From positions 1 to 64,000 of the forward strand of contig QEXX01000028.1 in NCBI GenBank assembly GCA_003130835.1: DNA of 64,000 nt. The letters are read 5' to 3'. Numbering within the stretch: the first letter of the stretch is position 1; each line of letters opens with the position of its first letter. A model generated the notes under the pieces. It had not been told where the DNA came from. It saw only the letters and a list, made by a program, of their open reading frames with translations, and did no database searches. The stretch comes from Anaerolineae bacterium. GTDB lineage: Bacteria; Chloroflexota; Anaerolineae; Anaerolineales; UBA4823. Shown piece after piece: positions 17,005 through 25,494 of this stretch. The translations under genes were made by a program, and so were the position numbers.

Positions 17005-17358
17005 TTATTTGGAAAACAAAATCCGCAAAATTTTCTTCTCGGTGGATTTCTTGGGGGCATTACATGGCGGAAAGATGATTCGAATTTGTTGGCGGATATT
17101 CAATTGGCGGATGACCTTCTTTGTGCCGCAACCCCAGAAGGTGGCTTTGTACAAGGTTGGTTTGACCGAGAAGGTTTCCACCTCCCCTGGGTAGACACTC
17201 AGGTAATAATAGGCTTTTTTGCCTTCCAGTTTGAGATAGACGGTTGTGTAGGTGTTGTTACGTACGGTCAGACGTATCGGGTTGACCAACGGCGAAATGG
17301 ATGAAAGGAAAAAGACTGCCGCCAAGACAAGAAAGAGAAGACGTTTGCGAGCGCTCAT
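17005..17358 (-). CDS. Small secreted or membrane-anchored protein
   Basis: The ATG at 17358 has AGGAGG five bases upstream; a longer GTG reading would overlap that site. The 117-residue product begins with a basic stretch and one hydrophobic segment (RLLFLVLAAVFFLSSISPLV), a signal peptide or anchor. The rest is beta-rich with LTVRNNTYTTVYLKLEG and two Cys (WGCGTKK, FPPCNAP) that could form a disulfide, and a lysine-rich tail. No family recognised. Confidence 0.6.
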   Translation of the reverse strand: MSARKRLLFLVLAAVFFLSSISPLVNPIRLTVRNNTYTTVYLKLEGKKAYYYLSVYPGEVETFSVKPTLYKATFWGCGTKKVIRQLNIRQQIRIIFPPCNAPKKSTEKKILRILFSK

Positions 17359-17514
17359 CTGCACCTCCTGGAGTTGTTTATTTTATTATGGCACAAATGG
17401 GAGTGCAAAATCAAGAACAGAGACTACACTTTCAGCGGGCTGTCAGGTTTTCTCTACCCAGAGTATAGTAAAATACGCTTCTCACCCGCCATCTCTCGAC
17501 AAAGGAGGTTTTGC

Positions 17515-18435
17515 ATGCCCCATATTGCTTTTACGACCACGAGCCGCCGCTTGGATCGCGATCTGTTCCCCATGCGCTTGTATCAAAAAGCCAAACGCTT
17601 GGGGGTATGGGATCCTGCCAGTATCGATTTTCGTCAGGACCAACAGGATTGGGCGAGCTTTACCGCACAGGAAAAAGACCTGATTTGGCTGCTGTTATCC
17701 CTCTTCATCGCCGGTGAAGAGGCGGTAACGCTGGATTTATTGCCCCTTATCCAAGTCGTTGCCCAAGAAGGGCGGTTAGAGGAAGAGATGTACTTAACCA
17801 CCTTCCTGTTCGAAGAAGCCAAGCACACCGATTTCTTCAGCCGTTTTATCGAGGAAGTTGCTCCGTTTCAGCCTGTAGGGAATGGCGATTCAAGTGCCCC
17901 GCAAAGCCTAGCAGCCTACCACACGGAAAATTACCGCCACATTTTCTATGAAGCGTTGCCTCAAGCTCTACAAGCCTTGCGTTCAGACCCTAGCCCGGCG
18001 GCTCAAATCCGCGCTTCGGTTACCTACAACATGATCGTCGAAGGATTATTGGCAGAGACCGGCTATCACGCTTTTTTCACCATGCTAGAGCGTAATAACC
18101 TCTTGCCGGGCTTGAGGAAGGGCATTGCTTATCTGAAACAAGACGAATCGCGCCACATCGCCTATGGGATTTATCTGCTCTCGCGCCTGGTTGCCGAACA
18201 CCCACAGGAATGGCACACCTTGGAGAGTCAAATGAACAGCTTATTGCCTTTCGCCTTAGGGGTCGTCAGCGATGCCTTTGCTCGCTACGAAGTTGTTCCG
18301 TTCGGCTTGGTGGAGGAAGATTTCATCCATTATGCCATGCACCAATTCTCCAAGCGCTTTGAGCGCCTGGAAAAAGCCCGCTTTGCCAATCTAGACGATC
18401 TGCAACGGCTAGCCCAAGCGGAGTTAGATTCCTAA
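17515..18435 (+). CDS. R2-like ligand-binding oxidase (R2lox)
   Basis: The ATG at 17515 follows AAAGGAGG at good distance; 47 upstream in-frame codons show no conservation. The product is 306 residues. It has the ferritin-like fold of ribonucleotide reductase R2. The opening PMRLYQKAKRLGVWDP and the GEEAV block are typical of R2lox, the Mn/Fe oxidase group. Predicted metal ligands are E68, E101, H104, E176, E211 and H214. V71 and Y171 are present at the positions that form the Val-Tyr ether crosslink in studied R2lox proteins. A nine-residue insert precedes Y171. No R1 subunit lies nearby, which supports R2lox over nucleotide reduction. Natural substrate unknown. Confidence 0.85.
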   Translation: MPHIAFTTTSRRLDRDLFPMRLYQKAKRLGVWDPASIDFRQDQQDWASFTAQEKDLIWLLLSLFIAGEEAVTLDLLPLIQVVAQEGRLEEEMYLTTFLFEEAKHTDFFSRFIEEVAPFQPVGNGDSSAPQSLAAYHTENYRHIFYEALPQALQALRSDPSPAAQIRASVTYNMIVEGLLAETGYHAFFTMLERNNLLPGLRKGIAYLKQDESRHIAYGIYLLSRLVAEHPQEWHTLESQMNSLLPFALGVVSDAFARYEVVPFGLVEEDFIHYAMHQFSKRFERLEKARFANLDDLQRLAQAELDS

Positions 18436-18522
18436 TGGCGGACGGCGAGCGTTTACACCGGCACACGGATGGCTATGCCATCCATCCATTGCAGAACTTA
18501 ATTGACCCTTAAGAGGTTGCGG

Positions 18523-18553
18523 TTGTATTTCTTAAGGATTACAGGTATAATCC
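18523..18553 (+). promoter_or_regulatory. Promoter with overlapping inverted repeat
   Basis: TTGTAT (18523-18528) and TATAAT (18546-18551) are 17 bases apart, ahead of the response-regulator gene. GGATTA (18536-18541) and TAATCC (18548-18553) form an inverted repeat over the -10 box, a possible autoregulatory site. Confidence 0.5.
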
Positions 18554-18615
18554 AAGCACAAGGCAAAACCGCATCGCAGCCACAGGGGTTTTTTGATTAT
18601 TGACGGGAGAGGCTG

Positions 18616-19269
18616 ATGCAAGGGAGAATTCTCTGGCTGGAAGGAAGACGCGGGGCAAGACAGACTTTTGTCGATCAATTAAAGGCTCGGGGATATGAGA
18701 TCCGCGTCGTCCAGAACGGCAGCTCAGCGCTAGAATTGCTCGAGACACTCGATCCCGATATTATTGTGGTGGATGCAGCCTCCCTGCGATCGAGTGGAAA
18801 ACGCATTTGTCGCTCTATACGCCAAAGAGCCAATGGCGTGCCGATTGTCTTAATTGCCGATGGAAAAAGCACCCCGGATGAAAGCTGTGTAACCGTTGTG
18901 CTGACTTTGCCTTTTACCATTCGCAAACTGCTTAACCGCCTTAAGCCTCTCTTGCCAAGCGAAGGCCAAAAAGTCCTACACCGCGGCCCAATTCGTCTGG
19001 ATTTAGAACAAAGGCGGGTGCGCTGCCATGGGCGGGAAACCCGTTTGACTCCCCGCCTGACGAAAATCCTAAAAATTCTTTTGCTCAACGCCGGCAAAGT
19101 GGTCGAACGGGCGGTGTTGTTCCGCGAAGTATGGGACACGGAATACATTCAGGATATGCGGACGCTGGATGTTCATATCAATTGGTTACGGAAAGCCATT
19201 GAGATCGATCCCAAACATCCCCAATATCTGAAAACCCTGCGTGGCGTGGGGTACCGCTTAGATGTATAG
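18616..19269 (+). CDS. OmpR-type response regulator with degenerate receiver
   Basis: A 217-residue protein. Residues 1-115 have the receiver fold (RILWLEG; DPDIIVVDAASL with D53 at the phosphoacceptor place). The acidic pair before it is reduced to E9-G10, and the invariant Lys of the KPF block is absent (TLPF, 97-100). Residues 120-217 are a winged helix of the OmpR class (LTPRLTKILKILLLNAGKVV, LDVHINWLRKAIE, RGVGYRLDV). No kinase gene is adjacent. It probably works without ordinary phosphorylation. Confidence 0.82.
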   Translation: MQGRILWLEGRRGARQTFVDQLKARGYEIRVVQNGSSALELLETLDPDIIVVDAASLRSSGKRICRSIRQRANGVPIVLIADGKSTPDESCVTVVLTLPFTIRKLLNRLKPLLPSEGQKVLHRGPIRLDLEQRRVRCHGRETRLTPRLTKILKILLLNAGKVVERAVLFREVWDTEYIQDMRTLDVHINWLRKAIEIDPKHPQYLKTLRGVGYRLDV

Positions 19270-19403
19270 AGGGCTGGCCTCTGATGAGCGGGGGTTCTAT
19301 GGGTTCAGGAGCGCTCTACGCAGCCAAACAGTTTGCTGAGAGTCTGTGAGCCACAGCCTATCTGAAGAAGCCCTTTTGGCAGGCTACTAAGGGGTTGGAT
19401 TGA

Positions 19404-19559
19404 AGTACCCAAAACGCTATCGAGCTTCACCGCGATTTCAACCGTGAACTGCCCGTTGTTGCTCCGCAACATCGCGAGCTTTGGATCAGCCTCGGTTGTG
19501 CTTTGGAGAATTTACTCCATGCCGCCCGAGCGGCGGGATACGCCGCCGAAGCGCTCTAG
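19404..19559 (+). pseudogene. Relic of an Acg-like nitroreductase
   Basis: The frame reads AIELHRDFNRELPVVAPQHR, then ELWISLGCALENLLHAARAA and GYAAEAL before a stop. This matches the internal block of Acg/TM1586-like nitroreductases (REL...SLGAALENL..A..A.GY). The flanking N- and C-terminal parts are absent, and the frame is closed by stops on both sides. It is a short dead fragment beside a 24-bp repeat tract. Confidence 0.5.
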
Positions 19560-19635
19560 AAGATTGAGCCCCTGCGAGTCGAATAGGTTGTGCGCGCAGG
19601 TCAAGTAGGGCGTCAGCCCGTACCGAGGCCTAAGC

Positions 19636-19760
19636 TGCGGGTTTCGACAGGCTCAACCCAGCGGGTTTCGACAGGCTCAACCCAGCGAGTTTCGACAGGC
19701 TCAACCCAGCGGGTTTCGGTATGCTGCTGGCGCTCACTACATTTCGACAAACTCAATGCA
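19636..19760. repeat. 24-bp tandem repeat (GGGTTTCGACAGGCTC type)
   Basis: GGGTTTC or its one-base variant starts at 19639, 19663, 19687 and 19711, exactly 24 bases apart. Each unit continues CGACAGGCTCAACCCAGC. The period is a multiple of three, so both strands give false open frames with an 8-residue repeat. The same family occurs at 61811-62150. Confidence 0.85.
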
Positions 19761-19915
19761 AGCTCAACCCGCTTTTTGCGCGCAGGCCGAATAGGCGGGT
19801 GTTCTTCCCGCCGCATCGAGACCCAAAGCCTAAACAACTGAGAGCGGAGGTCTCCTCGTCCGCTCTCAGCGACCGCCTCGGGTTTGGCGCTTTTTTCAGA
19901 GCGAAAAAGCGCTGT

Positions 19916-20137
19916 TTATTCAGGTATTTTCAGCTTAACCGTGAAAGAAGGCCCTTCAAAGCCAATTTCTTTATGAGAACCATCGCAGAAGGGTTTATCC
20001 TTCGATGCCCCACAACGGCAGAACGACACCACCGCTTTATCGATCACTCTCTCTTCGCCGTTCTCATCGATGATCACCAATGGCCCCGGAAGTTTCATCG
20101 AGCCGTTCTTGCGCAATTCAAGATTGATCTCTGCCAT
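19916..20137 (-). CDS. CDGSH-type iron-sulfur domain protein
   Basis: The ATG at 20137 follows TTGGAGG. The 73-residue product carries the CDGSH cluster pattern: CRCGASKDKPFCDGSHKEIGF, with three Cys and the His that hold a [2Fe-2S] cluster. It is a short, soluble stand-alone version. Function in bacteria is not well defined; redox sensing or cluster transfer are proposed. Monocistronic in view. Confidence 0.88.
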   Translation of the reverse strand: MAEINLELRKNGSMKLPGPLVIIDENGEERVIDKAVVSFCRCGASKDKPFCDGSHKEIGFEGPSFTVKLKIPE

Positions 20138-20312
20138 ATCGGTTTCCTCCAAATCGTTTTGATGCTGACAATGATGTTCCTATTATACCGAGTCTAAGTG
20201 TTGAAAAGCAATCAGATGTCCAAAAGCCTCAATCCCTAGCTGTTGCACCATGCTGCGGAGAACACGCTTCGCCCTATGGGAAGAGGATCGGGGATGAGGC
20301 AAAAGGCTTGCG

Positions 20313-21320
20313 TTATTCATAGCCCATGGGGTTTTTGGTCTGCCAGCGCCAAGCATCGACGCACATCTCTTCAATGCCCCGTTCGGCGCACCAACCGAGT
20401 TCAAGCTGGGCTAAGCTGGGGTCGGCATAGGCAATGGGAACATCACCAGGGCGCCGCTCCACGATCTGATAGGGGATGGTTTTGCCGGTGGCTTTCTCGA
20501 AAGCTTTGACCACTTCTAAGACGCTGTAGCCGCGCCCGGTGCCTAGATTGTAAACATACAAACCAGGCTGGGTTAATTTCTCCAACGCCCGCAGGTGTCC
20601 GATGGCTAAGTCAACCACGTGAATATAGTCGCGCACGCCGGTACCGTCTGGCGTCGGATAATCGTTACCGAACACGCGCAGGTAAGGCAGGCGTCCCACC
20701 GCCACCTGGGTAATATAGGGAAAGAGATTGTTGGGGATACCGTTGGGGTCCTCTCCAATCAAGCCGCTGGGATGCGCTCCGACCGGATTGAAATAGCGCA
20801 GGAGCGTGACCTGCCAATCGGGTTCGGCAACCACCAAATCACGCAACATCTGCTCGATCATCGCCTTGGTATGCCCATAGGGACTCAGCGGAGCAATGGG
20901 AAAGTCCTCGCGCAGAGGCATTTCCTGGTTGGCACCATAGACGGTGCACGAGGAGCTGAACACCAAGCGATGGACGCCAAATGCCTGCATGGTTTGCAAC
21001 AGCACCAATGTTCCGGTCAGGTTGTTGTGGTAATAGCGCAGAGGGAACGCCACCGACTCGCCCACAGCTTTCAAGCCGGCAAAATGCAAAACGGCTTCAA
21101 AAGCGTGTGCCTCAAAAATGCGGCGCATTTCCGCTTCATCACGCAAATCGGCTTGGTAAAAGAGCGGTGCTTTGCCGGTGATCGCTTCGATGCGCTCCAA
21201 AACTTGGACTTTGCTGTTGCTCAAATTATCCACGATGACCGTTTGATAACCGGACTGTAATAATTCCACCACAGTATGACTGCCAATATAGCCGGTTCCC
21301 CCGGTGACAAGAACTTCCAT
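20313..21320 (-). CDS. galE: UDP-glucose 4-epimerase
   Basis: The ATG at 21320 starts VLVTGGTGYIGSH, the NAD-binding GxxGxxG of extended SDR enzymes. YGHTK supplies the catalytic Tyr and Lys, and the substrate-binding blocks HFAGLKAVGES and VRDYIHVVDLA are present. The length (335 residues) is normal. It interconverts UDP-glucose and UDP-galactose for glycans. It follows the rhomboid gene by 7 bases; a longer in-frame start at 21338 would overlap that gene. Last gene of gmk-rhomboid-galE. Confidence 0.93.
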   Translation of the reverse strand: MEVLVTGGTGYIGSHTVVELLQSGYQTVIVDNLSNSKVQVLERIEAITGKAPLFYQADLRDEAEMRRIFEAHAFEAVLHFAGLKAVGESVAFPLRYYHNNLTGTLVLLQTMQAFGVHRLVFSSSCTVYGANQEMPLREDFPIAPLSPYGHTKAMIEQMLRDLVVAEPDWQVTLLRYFNPVGAHPSGLIGEDPNGIPNNLFPYITQVAVGRLPYLRVFGNDYPTPDGTGVRDYIHVVDLAIGHLRALEKLTQPGLYVYNLGTGRGYSVLEVVKAFEKATGKTIPYQIVERRPGDVPIAYADPSLAQLELGWCAERGIEEMCVDAWRWQTKNPMGYE

Positions 21321-21327
21321 TTTGCTC

Positions 21328-22197
21328 TTAACCTCCATTCTGTAGAATTATCCAAAAAGCAGCCAGAGCGAGAAAGCCAGCACCTACACCCAAGGCCGCC
21401 AGAAAAACCGTTTTAGGTTCCCGCCGGTCGGTCACGGTCAAATTGGGATATATGCCGTCAATCGCCAGCAACGGCCCTCCAAACCAAGTGAACAGCGAAC
21501 CGCCCACCAACCCTCCAACATGTCCCCAATTGTCGATGCCAGGCGAGAGGCCAATGATGAGATTAATGCCTGCTACCGTGATCACATTGATCAAAACGCG
21601 GCGAGCGCCGCTGCCCAATACCCCCTGATTGCGGTAGGAGAAGACCATTTCGGCGCCGAGTAAGCCAAAAATGGCCGTGGAGGAACCTAGCGAAGCAGCC
21701 GAAGAAAAGACGAAAGAGAATATGTTGCCAACCAGACCGCTGATGAGAAAAAGCAGCAAAAAGCGCCCGCGACCAAAACGCCCTTCGAGGGAGGGCCCAA
21801 AGATATACAGCGCATACAGATTGAAAGCAATATGTAAGATCGAACCATGCAGGAACATGGGCGTGAGAAAACGCCAAACCTCCCCGTTGAGGATGGCTTG
21901 GTTGATCTTCATCCCCAGCAGCGCGGGGAGGTCGCTGCCCAAAAGGAATTCACTCGCCATTTGAGCAAGATAAACGAGGATGCAAATCCCCATCAGGATA
22001 TACGTGACCAGCGGTTTGCTTTGGGGGTAACGGATCATTACAGATGGAGGAGGCAGTGCCTCACCCCCGTCCCCTCTCCCAAAGGGTGAGGGGAGCTGAG
22101 CCTCATCCCCAACGCTGTGCCGATCGGGCGAGGCAGAATTGCCGATCTCCCCACCCTCTTCAGGGGAATGGTAGGCCGCAACGTTCGGCGGAATCAT
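21328..22197 (-). CDS. Rhomboid-family intramembrane serine protease
   Basis: The ATG at 22197 overlaps the gmk stop by 4 bases (ATGA), favouring this start (289 residues). Another candidate is the ATG at 22038, which gives the usual compact rhomboid but has no ribosome site. About 53 N-terminal residues have low complexity, and part of them (around LPSPFGRGDGG) is encoded by the C/G-rich dispersed hairpin at 22059-22100. The core has six to seven membrane helices, the entry block GEVWRFLTPMFLHGSILHIA, the catalytic Ser in LGSSTAIFGLLGA (Thr where Gly is usual) and the catalytic His in DNWGHVGGLVGG. It probably cleaves membrane proteins. Confidence 0.85.
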   Translation of the reverse strand: MIPPNVAAYHSPEEGGEIGNSASPDRHSVGDEAQLPSPFGRGDGGEALPPPSVMIRYPQSKPLVTYILMGICILVYLAQMASEFLLGSDLPALLGMKINQAILNGEVWRFLTPMFLHGSILHIAFNLYALYIFGPSLEGRFGRGRFLLLFLISGLVGNIFSFVFSSAASLGSSTAIFGLLGAEMVFSYRNQGVLGSGARRVLINVITVAGINLIIGLSPGIDNWGHVGGLVGGSLFTWFGGPLLAIDGIYPNLTVTDRREPKTVFLAALGVGAGFLALAAFWIILQNGG

Positions 22198-22796
22198 GGC
22201 AAACCTCGCTGGCGGCAAATGCGATGGTGTTCAGCTTGGATAATGGCGATCAGGATATCCACCGTTTGCTCCAACTGACCGCGCCGATTGACCACCCAAT
22301 AGTCAAAATCGCATAGGTGTTCCATCTCCCATTGAGCGGTATCCAAGCGGCGGCGCAGTTCTTCGGCTTCTTCGGTGGAACGGTTTTCTAATCTTGCCGC
22401 AACTTCTGCTAAGTCTTCAGCACTCAAGAAGATCAGCACCGCTTGCGGAAACTGCTGGCGCAGGGTGAGCGCGCCCTGCACATCGACACGCAAGATAACA
22501 TCCTTGCCGCTGGCGAGGGCATCCATCACTTGCTGACGGGGAACTCCTTTATATTCACCATAGACCGTTGCGTGTTCGATGAGTTCACCCTTGGCGATCA
22601 TCTCTTCAAAGCGTTCGCGGCTGACAAAGAAGTAGTCGATTCCCTCCACTTCATTCGGGCGTTTCGGCCGGCTGGTAGCGGTAACCACAAAATGGATGGG
22701 CAAGCCACGCTGCTGCATGGCTTTGATCACGCTGTCCTTGCCCGCTCCAGAGGTGCCAGAAATGACAATTAATAACGGTTCGCTCTGCGGATGCAT
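22194..22796 (-). CDS. gmk: Guanylate kinase
   Basis: The ATG at 22796 starts MHPQSEPLLIVISGTSG. The P-loop is GTSGAGKDS, slightly divergent from GPSGVGKGT. GMP-binding blocks SRPKRPNEVEGIDYFFVS and EHATVYGEYKGVP are present, and VILRVDVQGA is the usual core strand. 200 residues. It phosphorylates GMP to GDP. First gene of gmk-rhomboid-galE. The region to the divergent FmdB-like gene holds a -10-like TATAAT (22820-22825) inside an inverted repeat (22814-22837). Confidence 0.92.
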   Translation of the reverse strand: MHPQSEPLLIVISGTSGAGKDSVIKAMQQRGLPIHFVVTATSRPKRPNEVEGIDYFFVSRERFEEMIAKGELIEHATVYGEYKGVPRQQVMDALASGKDVILRVDVQGALTLRQQFPQAVLIFLSAEDLAEVAARLENRSTEEAEELRRRLDTAQWEMEHLCDFDYWVVNRRGQLEQTVDILIAIIQAEHHRICRQRGLP

Positions 22797-22860
22797 TGTC
22801 AAACTTCTCCGAACCTGATTATAATTTCAAAATCAGGATGTGTACCATGGAGGTGAAAAA

Positions 22861-23262
22861 ATGCCCTATTATCCCTACCGGTGTTTGGATTGTCACAAGC
22901 GTTTTGAAATCTTCCTGAGTTACAGTGAATATGGCACTCGGACGGTGCTCTGCCCGTTTTGTAATAGCCAAAATGTACAACGCCGCATTACGCGCGTGCG
23001 GATTGCCAAATCCGAAGAAAGCCGCTTGGAAGAGCTGGCCGATCCGAGCTTGCTAGCCGGTTTGGAAGATGACCCCAAAGCGTTAGGCAAGATGATGCGG
23101 CGCATGGGGAATGAATTAGGGGAAGAACTGCCGCCGGAGTTTGACGAGGTGGTAGACCGCCTCGAGGCGGGGCAAAGCCCCGAGGAAATCGAAAAAGCTT
23201 TGCCCGACCTAGCCGGACCTGAGGATGGCAACGGCAGTGGGGCAGATTTTGAAGACTTCTAA
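22861..23262 (+). CDS. FmdB-family zinc-ribbon protein
   Basis: The ATG at 22861 follows ATGGAGGTG. 133 residues. The first 50 are a zinc ribbon (YRCLDCHKRFEIF, VLCPFCNSQNVQRRI) typical of FmdB-like putative regulators. The rest is acidic and helical, with EELPPEFDEVVDRLEAGQSP. Its stop overlaps the tmk stop on the other strand by 4 bases. Function not established. Confidence 0.8.
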   Translation: MPYYPYRCLDCHKRFEIFLSYSEYGTRTVLCPFCNSQNVQRRITRVRIAKSEESRLEELADPSLLAGLEDDPKALGKMMRRMGNELGEELPPEFDEVVDRLEAGQSPEEIEKALPDLAGPEDGNGSGADFEDF

Positions 23263-23894
23263 GCCTTTTGTAAACGGGCTAAGACGTGGCGGCGTAGTTC
23301 CGCTTGAACTACCTCGAAGGGTGGCTCAGCGTTGACGATCACCCACCGCTCAGGCTGTTGGCGCGCCATTTCTAAATACCCGTCGCGCACACGTTGGTAG
23401 AAGTCCAGTGCATAGGTGTCCAAACGATTGAGTTCACCCCCGCGGGTGCGGCGGCGCAACCCAATTTCAACCTCTAAGTCCAACAACAAAGTCAGGTGAG
23501 GCTGTAAACCGCCGGTGGCAAATTCCACTAAGGCGCGCACTTGCTCCATCGGAATGCGTTGATAACCATACCCCTGATACGCCAAGGTGGAATCGGCGTA
23601 GCGGTCGCACACCACAATCCCCTGCCGCGCCAGATGGGGACGGATGACCTCTTCGACCAACTGGGCGCGCGAAGCCTGAAACAGCAAGACTTCGGTGCGC
23701 AGATGCATGGCCGTGTTCTGCTGGTCGCCGAGGATGGCGCGAATCTGCTCCCCGATGGCTGTGCCGCCAGGCTCGCGCGTCAGGAGCACATTGTAGCCTT
23801 GCTGTTTGAGAAACTCACCTAAAGCCTGACTTTGGGTAGTCTTGCCACAGCCTTCTGACCCTTCCAGCGTGATAAACAAACCCCGATCACCCAT
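23259..23894 (-). CDS. tmk: Thymidylate kinase
   Basis: The ATG at 23894 gives 211 residues starting GDRGLFITLEGSEGCGKTTQ, with the P-loop. LLTREPGGTAIGEQIR and CDRYADSTLAYQGYG are the dTMP and DRY blocks, and RTRGGELNRLD fits the LID. A longer reading into the upstream gene is an artefact. The start overlaps the end of the R3H ATPase gene by 8 bases. It makes dTDP from dTMP. Confidence 0.93.
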   Translation of the reverse strand: MGDRGLFITLEGSEGCGKTTQSQALGEFLKQQGYNVLLTREPGGTAIGEQIRAILGDQQNTAMHLRTEVLLFQASRAQLVEEVIRPHLARQGIVVCDRYADSTLAYQGYGYQRIPMEQVRALVEFATGGLQPHLTLLLDLEVEIGLRRRTRGGELNRLDTYALDFYQRVRDGYLEMARQQPERWVIVNAEPPFEVVQAELRRHVLARLQKA

Positions 23895-25494
23895 CGCGGA
23901 AGATGCGCACGCGGCGGTTGGGTTCCTTGCCGTAGGAGTGCGAAACCAGATTGGCTTGGCGCGCCATTTGGTGTTGCAAGCGCCGAATGGCGGCGTTGGC
24001 TGGCGAGAGTTCAACCCACCGTTCGCCGTTTAGCACTGCTTCAATGGCGGCTTGGGTCTCGCGCAGGTAATCCAGCTCGCCGTTGTTCGGGCCGAAATCC
24101 ACTTCCAAGTTGTACAAATCGGAAAGGAACTGCTGCATCTGGTTGACCGTGTTTGCGCGCAGCACGTGGATGGGCATGTTGCGTCGTTCGGCATCCATGA
24201 TGGCGTGTTGCCGTTTGCGGTAATAGGTGCGCAGGGTTACCAACACATCCGCCTGAGAAGGCTCGCTGACCAGCACAGCCGGCACGCCCAGGCGGCGGGC
24301 AGCCTGCGAAAGGCGGTTGCGCGCTACCCCATACGGGTAAATCCGTACGGTAGGCAAGCCATTTTCAGAAGGAAGTTTGGCTTCCGCAGGCGCTTCGGTC
24401 TCTGCCGCGCGGGCGGGTTCGCTCTCGTAGCCGTTGTATTGCCGCCGATACCCCTGCTGAGCGCTCGGACGGCCGGCAAAGGGGCGCGCTGGCGGCGCGG
24501 CTTTCTCAATGTGAATGTCACCGGCTTCATCACGGGAGCGGATTTCAGGCGGCAAGGGATAACCGCGCAACAGGGCATCCACCGCCGCCGCAACATCTTG
24601 ATGCACAGCGACCCGATCGCGGGTTTGGATTTCGATCAAGACGTCAAAGGTTGGCGGAGAGCGCCGCTCTAGGACAGTCTTTTGAGTGCCACGCCGTCGG
24701 GCTTCTTCATCCGAAAGGGTCACCGATTCAATCCCACCCACCAAGTCAGAAAGGGTTGGGTTGAGCAAAAGGTTCTCGAGGGTGTTGCCATGCGCCGTGC
24801 CGATCAATTGCACACCGCGCTCCGCAATGGTGCGAGCGGCAGCAGCCTCCAGTTCGCGTCCGATCTCGTCGATTACGATCGCTTCGGGGTTATGATTTTC
24901 GACTGCCTCGATCATTACTTCGTGTTGCAGGGAAGGCGTGCTGACTTGCATCCGACGCGCCCGTCCTACCGCCGGGTGCGGCACATCCCCATCGCCACCG
25001 ATTTCGTTGGAGGTGTCGACGATCACCACGCGTTTGGTCTCCGCAAGGATGCGGGCGGCTTCGCGCAACATAGTGGTTTTGCCGACACCAGGCCGGCCCA
25101 AGATTAACAAACTGCGCCCACTTTCGATGAGGTCTTTAATGATGTCGGTCGTGCCATATACAGCGCGGCCGACCCGGCAGGTTAGCCCAACGATATGGCC
25201 GCGGCGGTTGCGAATGGCGGAGATGCGGTGCAGGGTGCGCTCGATGCCGGCGCGATTATCCGCATCAAACTCGCCAATGCGCTCGATCACGTAGTCTAGG
25301 TCTGCCCGTTGGACTTCTTGAGAGCGCAAAATGATCTCGCGATCGATAAAGCGTGCTGTAGGCACACGCCCCAAGTCTAAGATCACCTCTAAAAGGTCGT
25401 CGCTGTTATTCGCTTTTTGCACCGCCTCTGCGATCGAAGGCGGTAAAACACTTAAGAGAGCTTGTAAATCGTCGGTAATTTTCAACTGTGTCAT
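23887..25494 (-). CDS. Ycf45/SpoIIIAA-like AAA ATPase with R3H domain
   Basis: A 535-residue protein. The P-loop is GRPGVGKTT (133-141) and Walker B is AIVIDEIGRE. The ATPase core resembles SpoIIIAA and chloroplast Ycf45. A variable Pro/Ala/Glu linker follows (about 345-385), then a C-terminal R3H-type nucleic-acid-binding domain ending RRLQHQMARQANLVSHSYG. Probably binds RNA or single-stranded DNA. Its start overlaps the GNAT-like stop by 4 bases, and tmk overlaps its end, so the genes are tightly coupled. Confidence 0.85.
   Translation of the reverse strand: MTQLKITDDLQALLSVLPPSIAEAVQKANNSDDLLEVILDLGRVPTARFIDREIILRSQEVQRADLDYVIERIGEFDADNRAGIERTLHRISAIRNRRGHIVGLTCRVGRAVYGTTDIIKDLIESGRSLLILGRPGVGKTTMLREAARILAETKRVVIVDTSNEIGGDGDVPHPAVGRARRMQVSTPSLQHEVMIEAVENHNPEAIVIDEIGRELEAAAARTIAERGVQLIGTAHGNTLENLLLNPTLSDLVGGIESVTLSDEEARRRGTQKTVLERRSPPTFDVLIEIQTRDRVAVHQDVAAAVDALLRGYPLPPEIRSRDEAGDIHIEKAAPPARPFAGRPSAQQGYRRQYNGYESEPARAAETEAPAEAKLPSENGLPTVRIYPYGVARNRLSQAARRLGVPAVLVSEPSQADVLVTLRTYYRKRQHAIMDAERRNMPIHVLRANTVNQMQQFLSDLYNLEVDFGPNNGELDYLRETQAAIEAVLNGERWVELSPANAAIRRLQHQMARQANLVSHSYGKEPNRRVRIFRDG

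Noticed and set aside
17374-17514. Longer N-terminus for the R2lox gene
   Set aside because: The extra 47 codons lie over the likely promoter, and a strong AAAGGAGG precedes the ATG at 17515.
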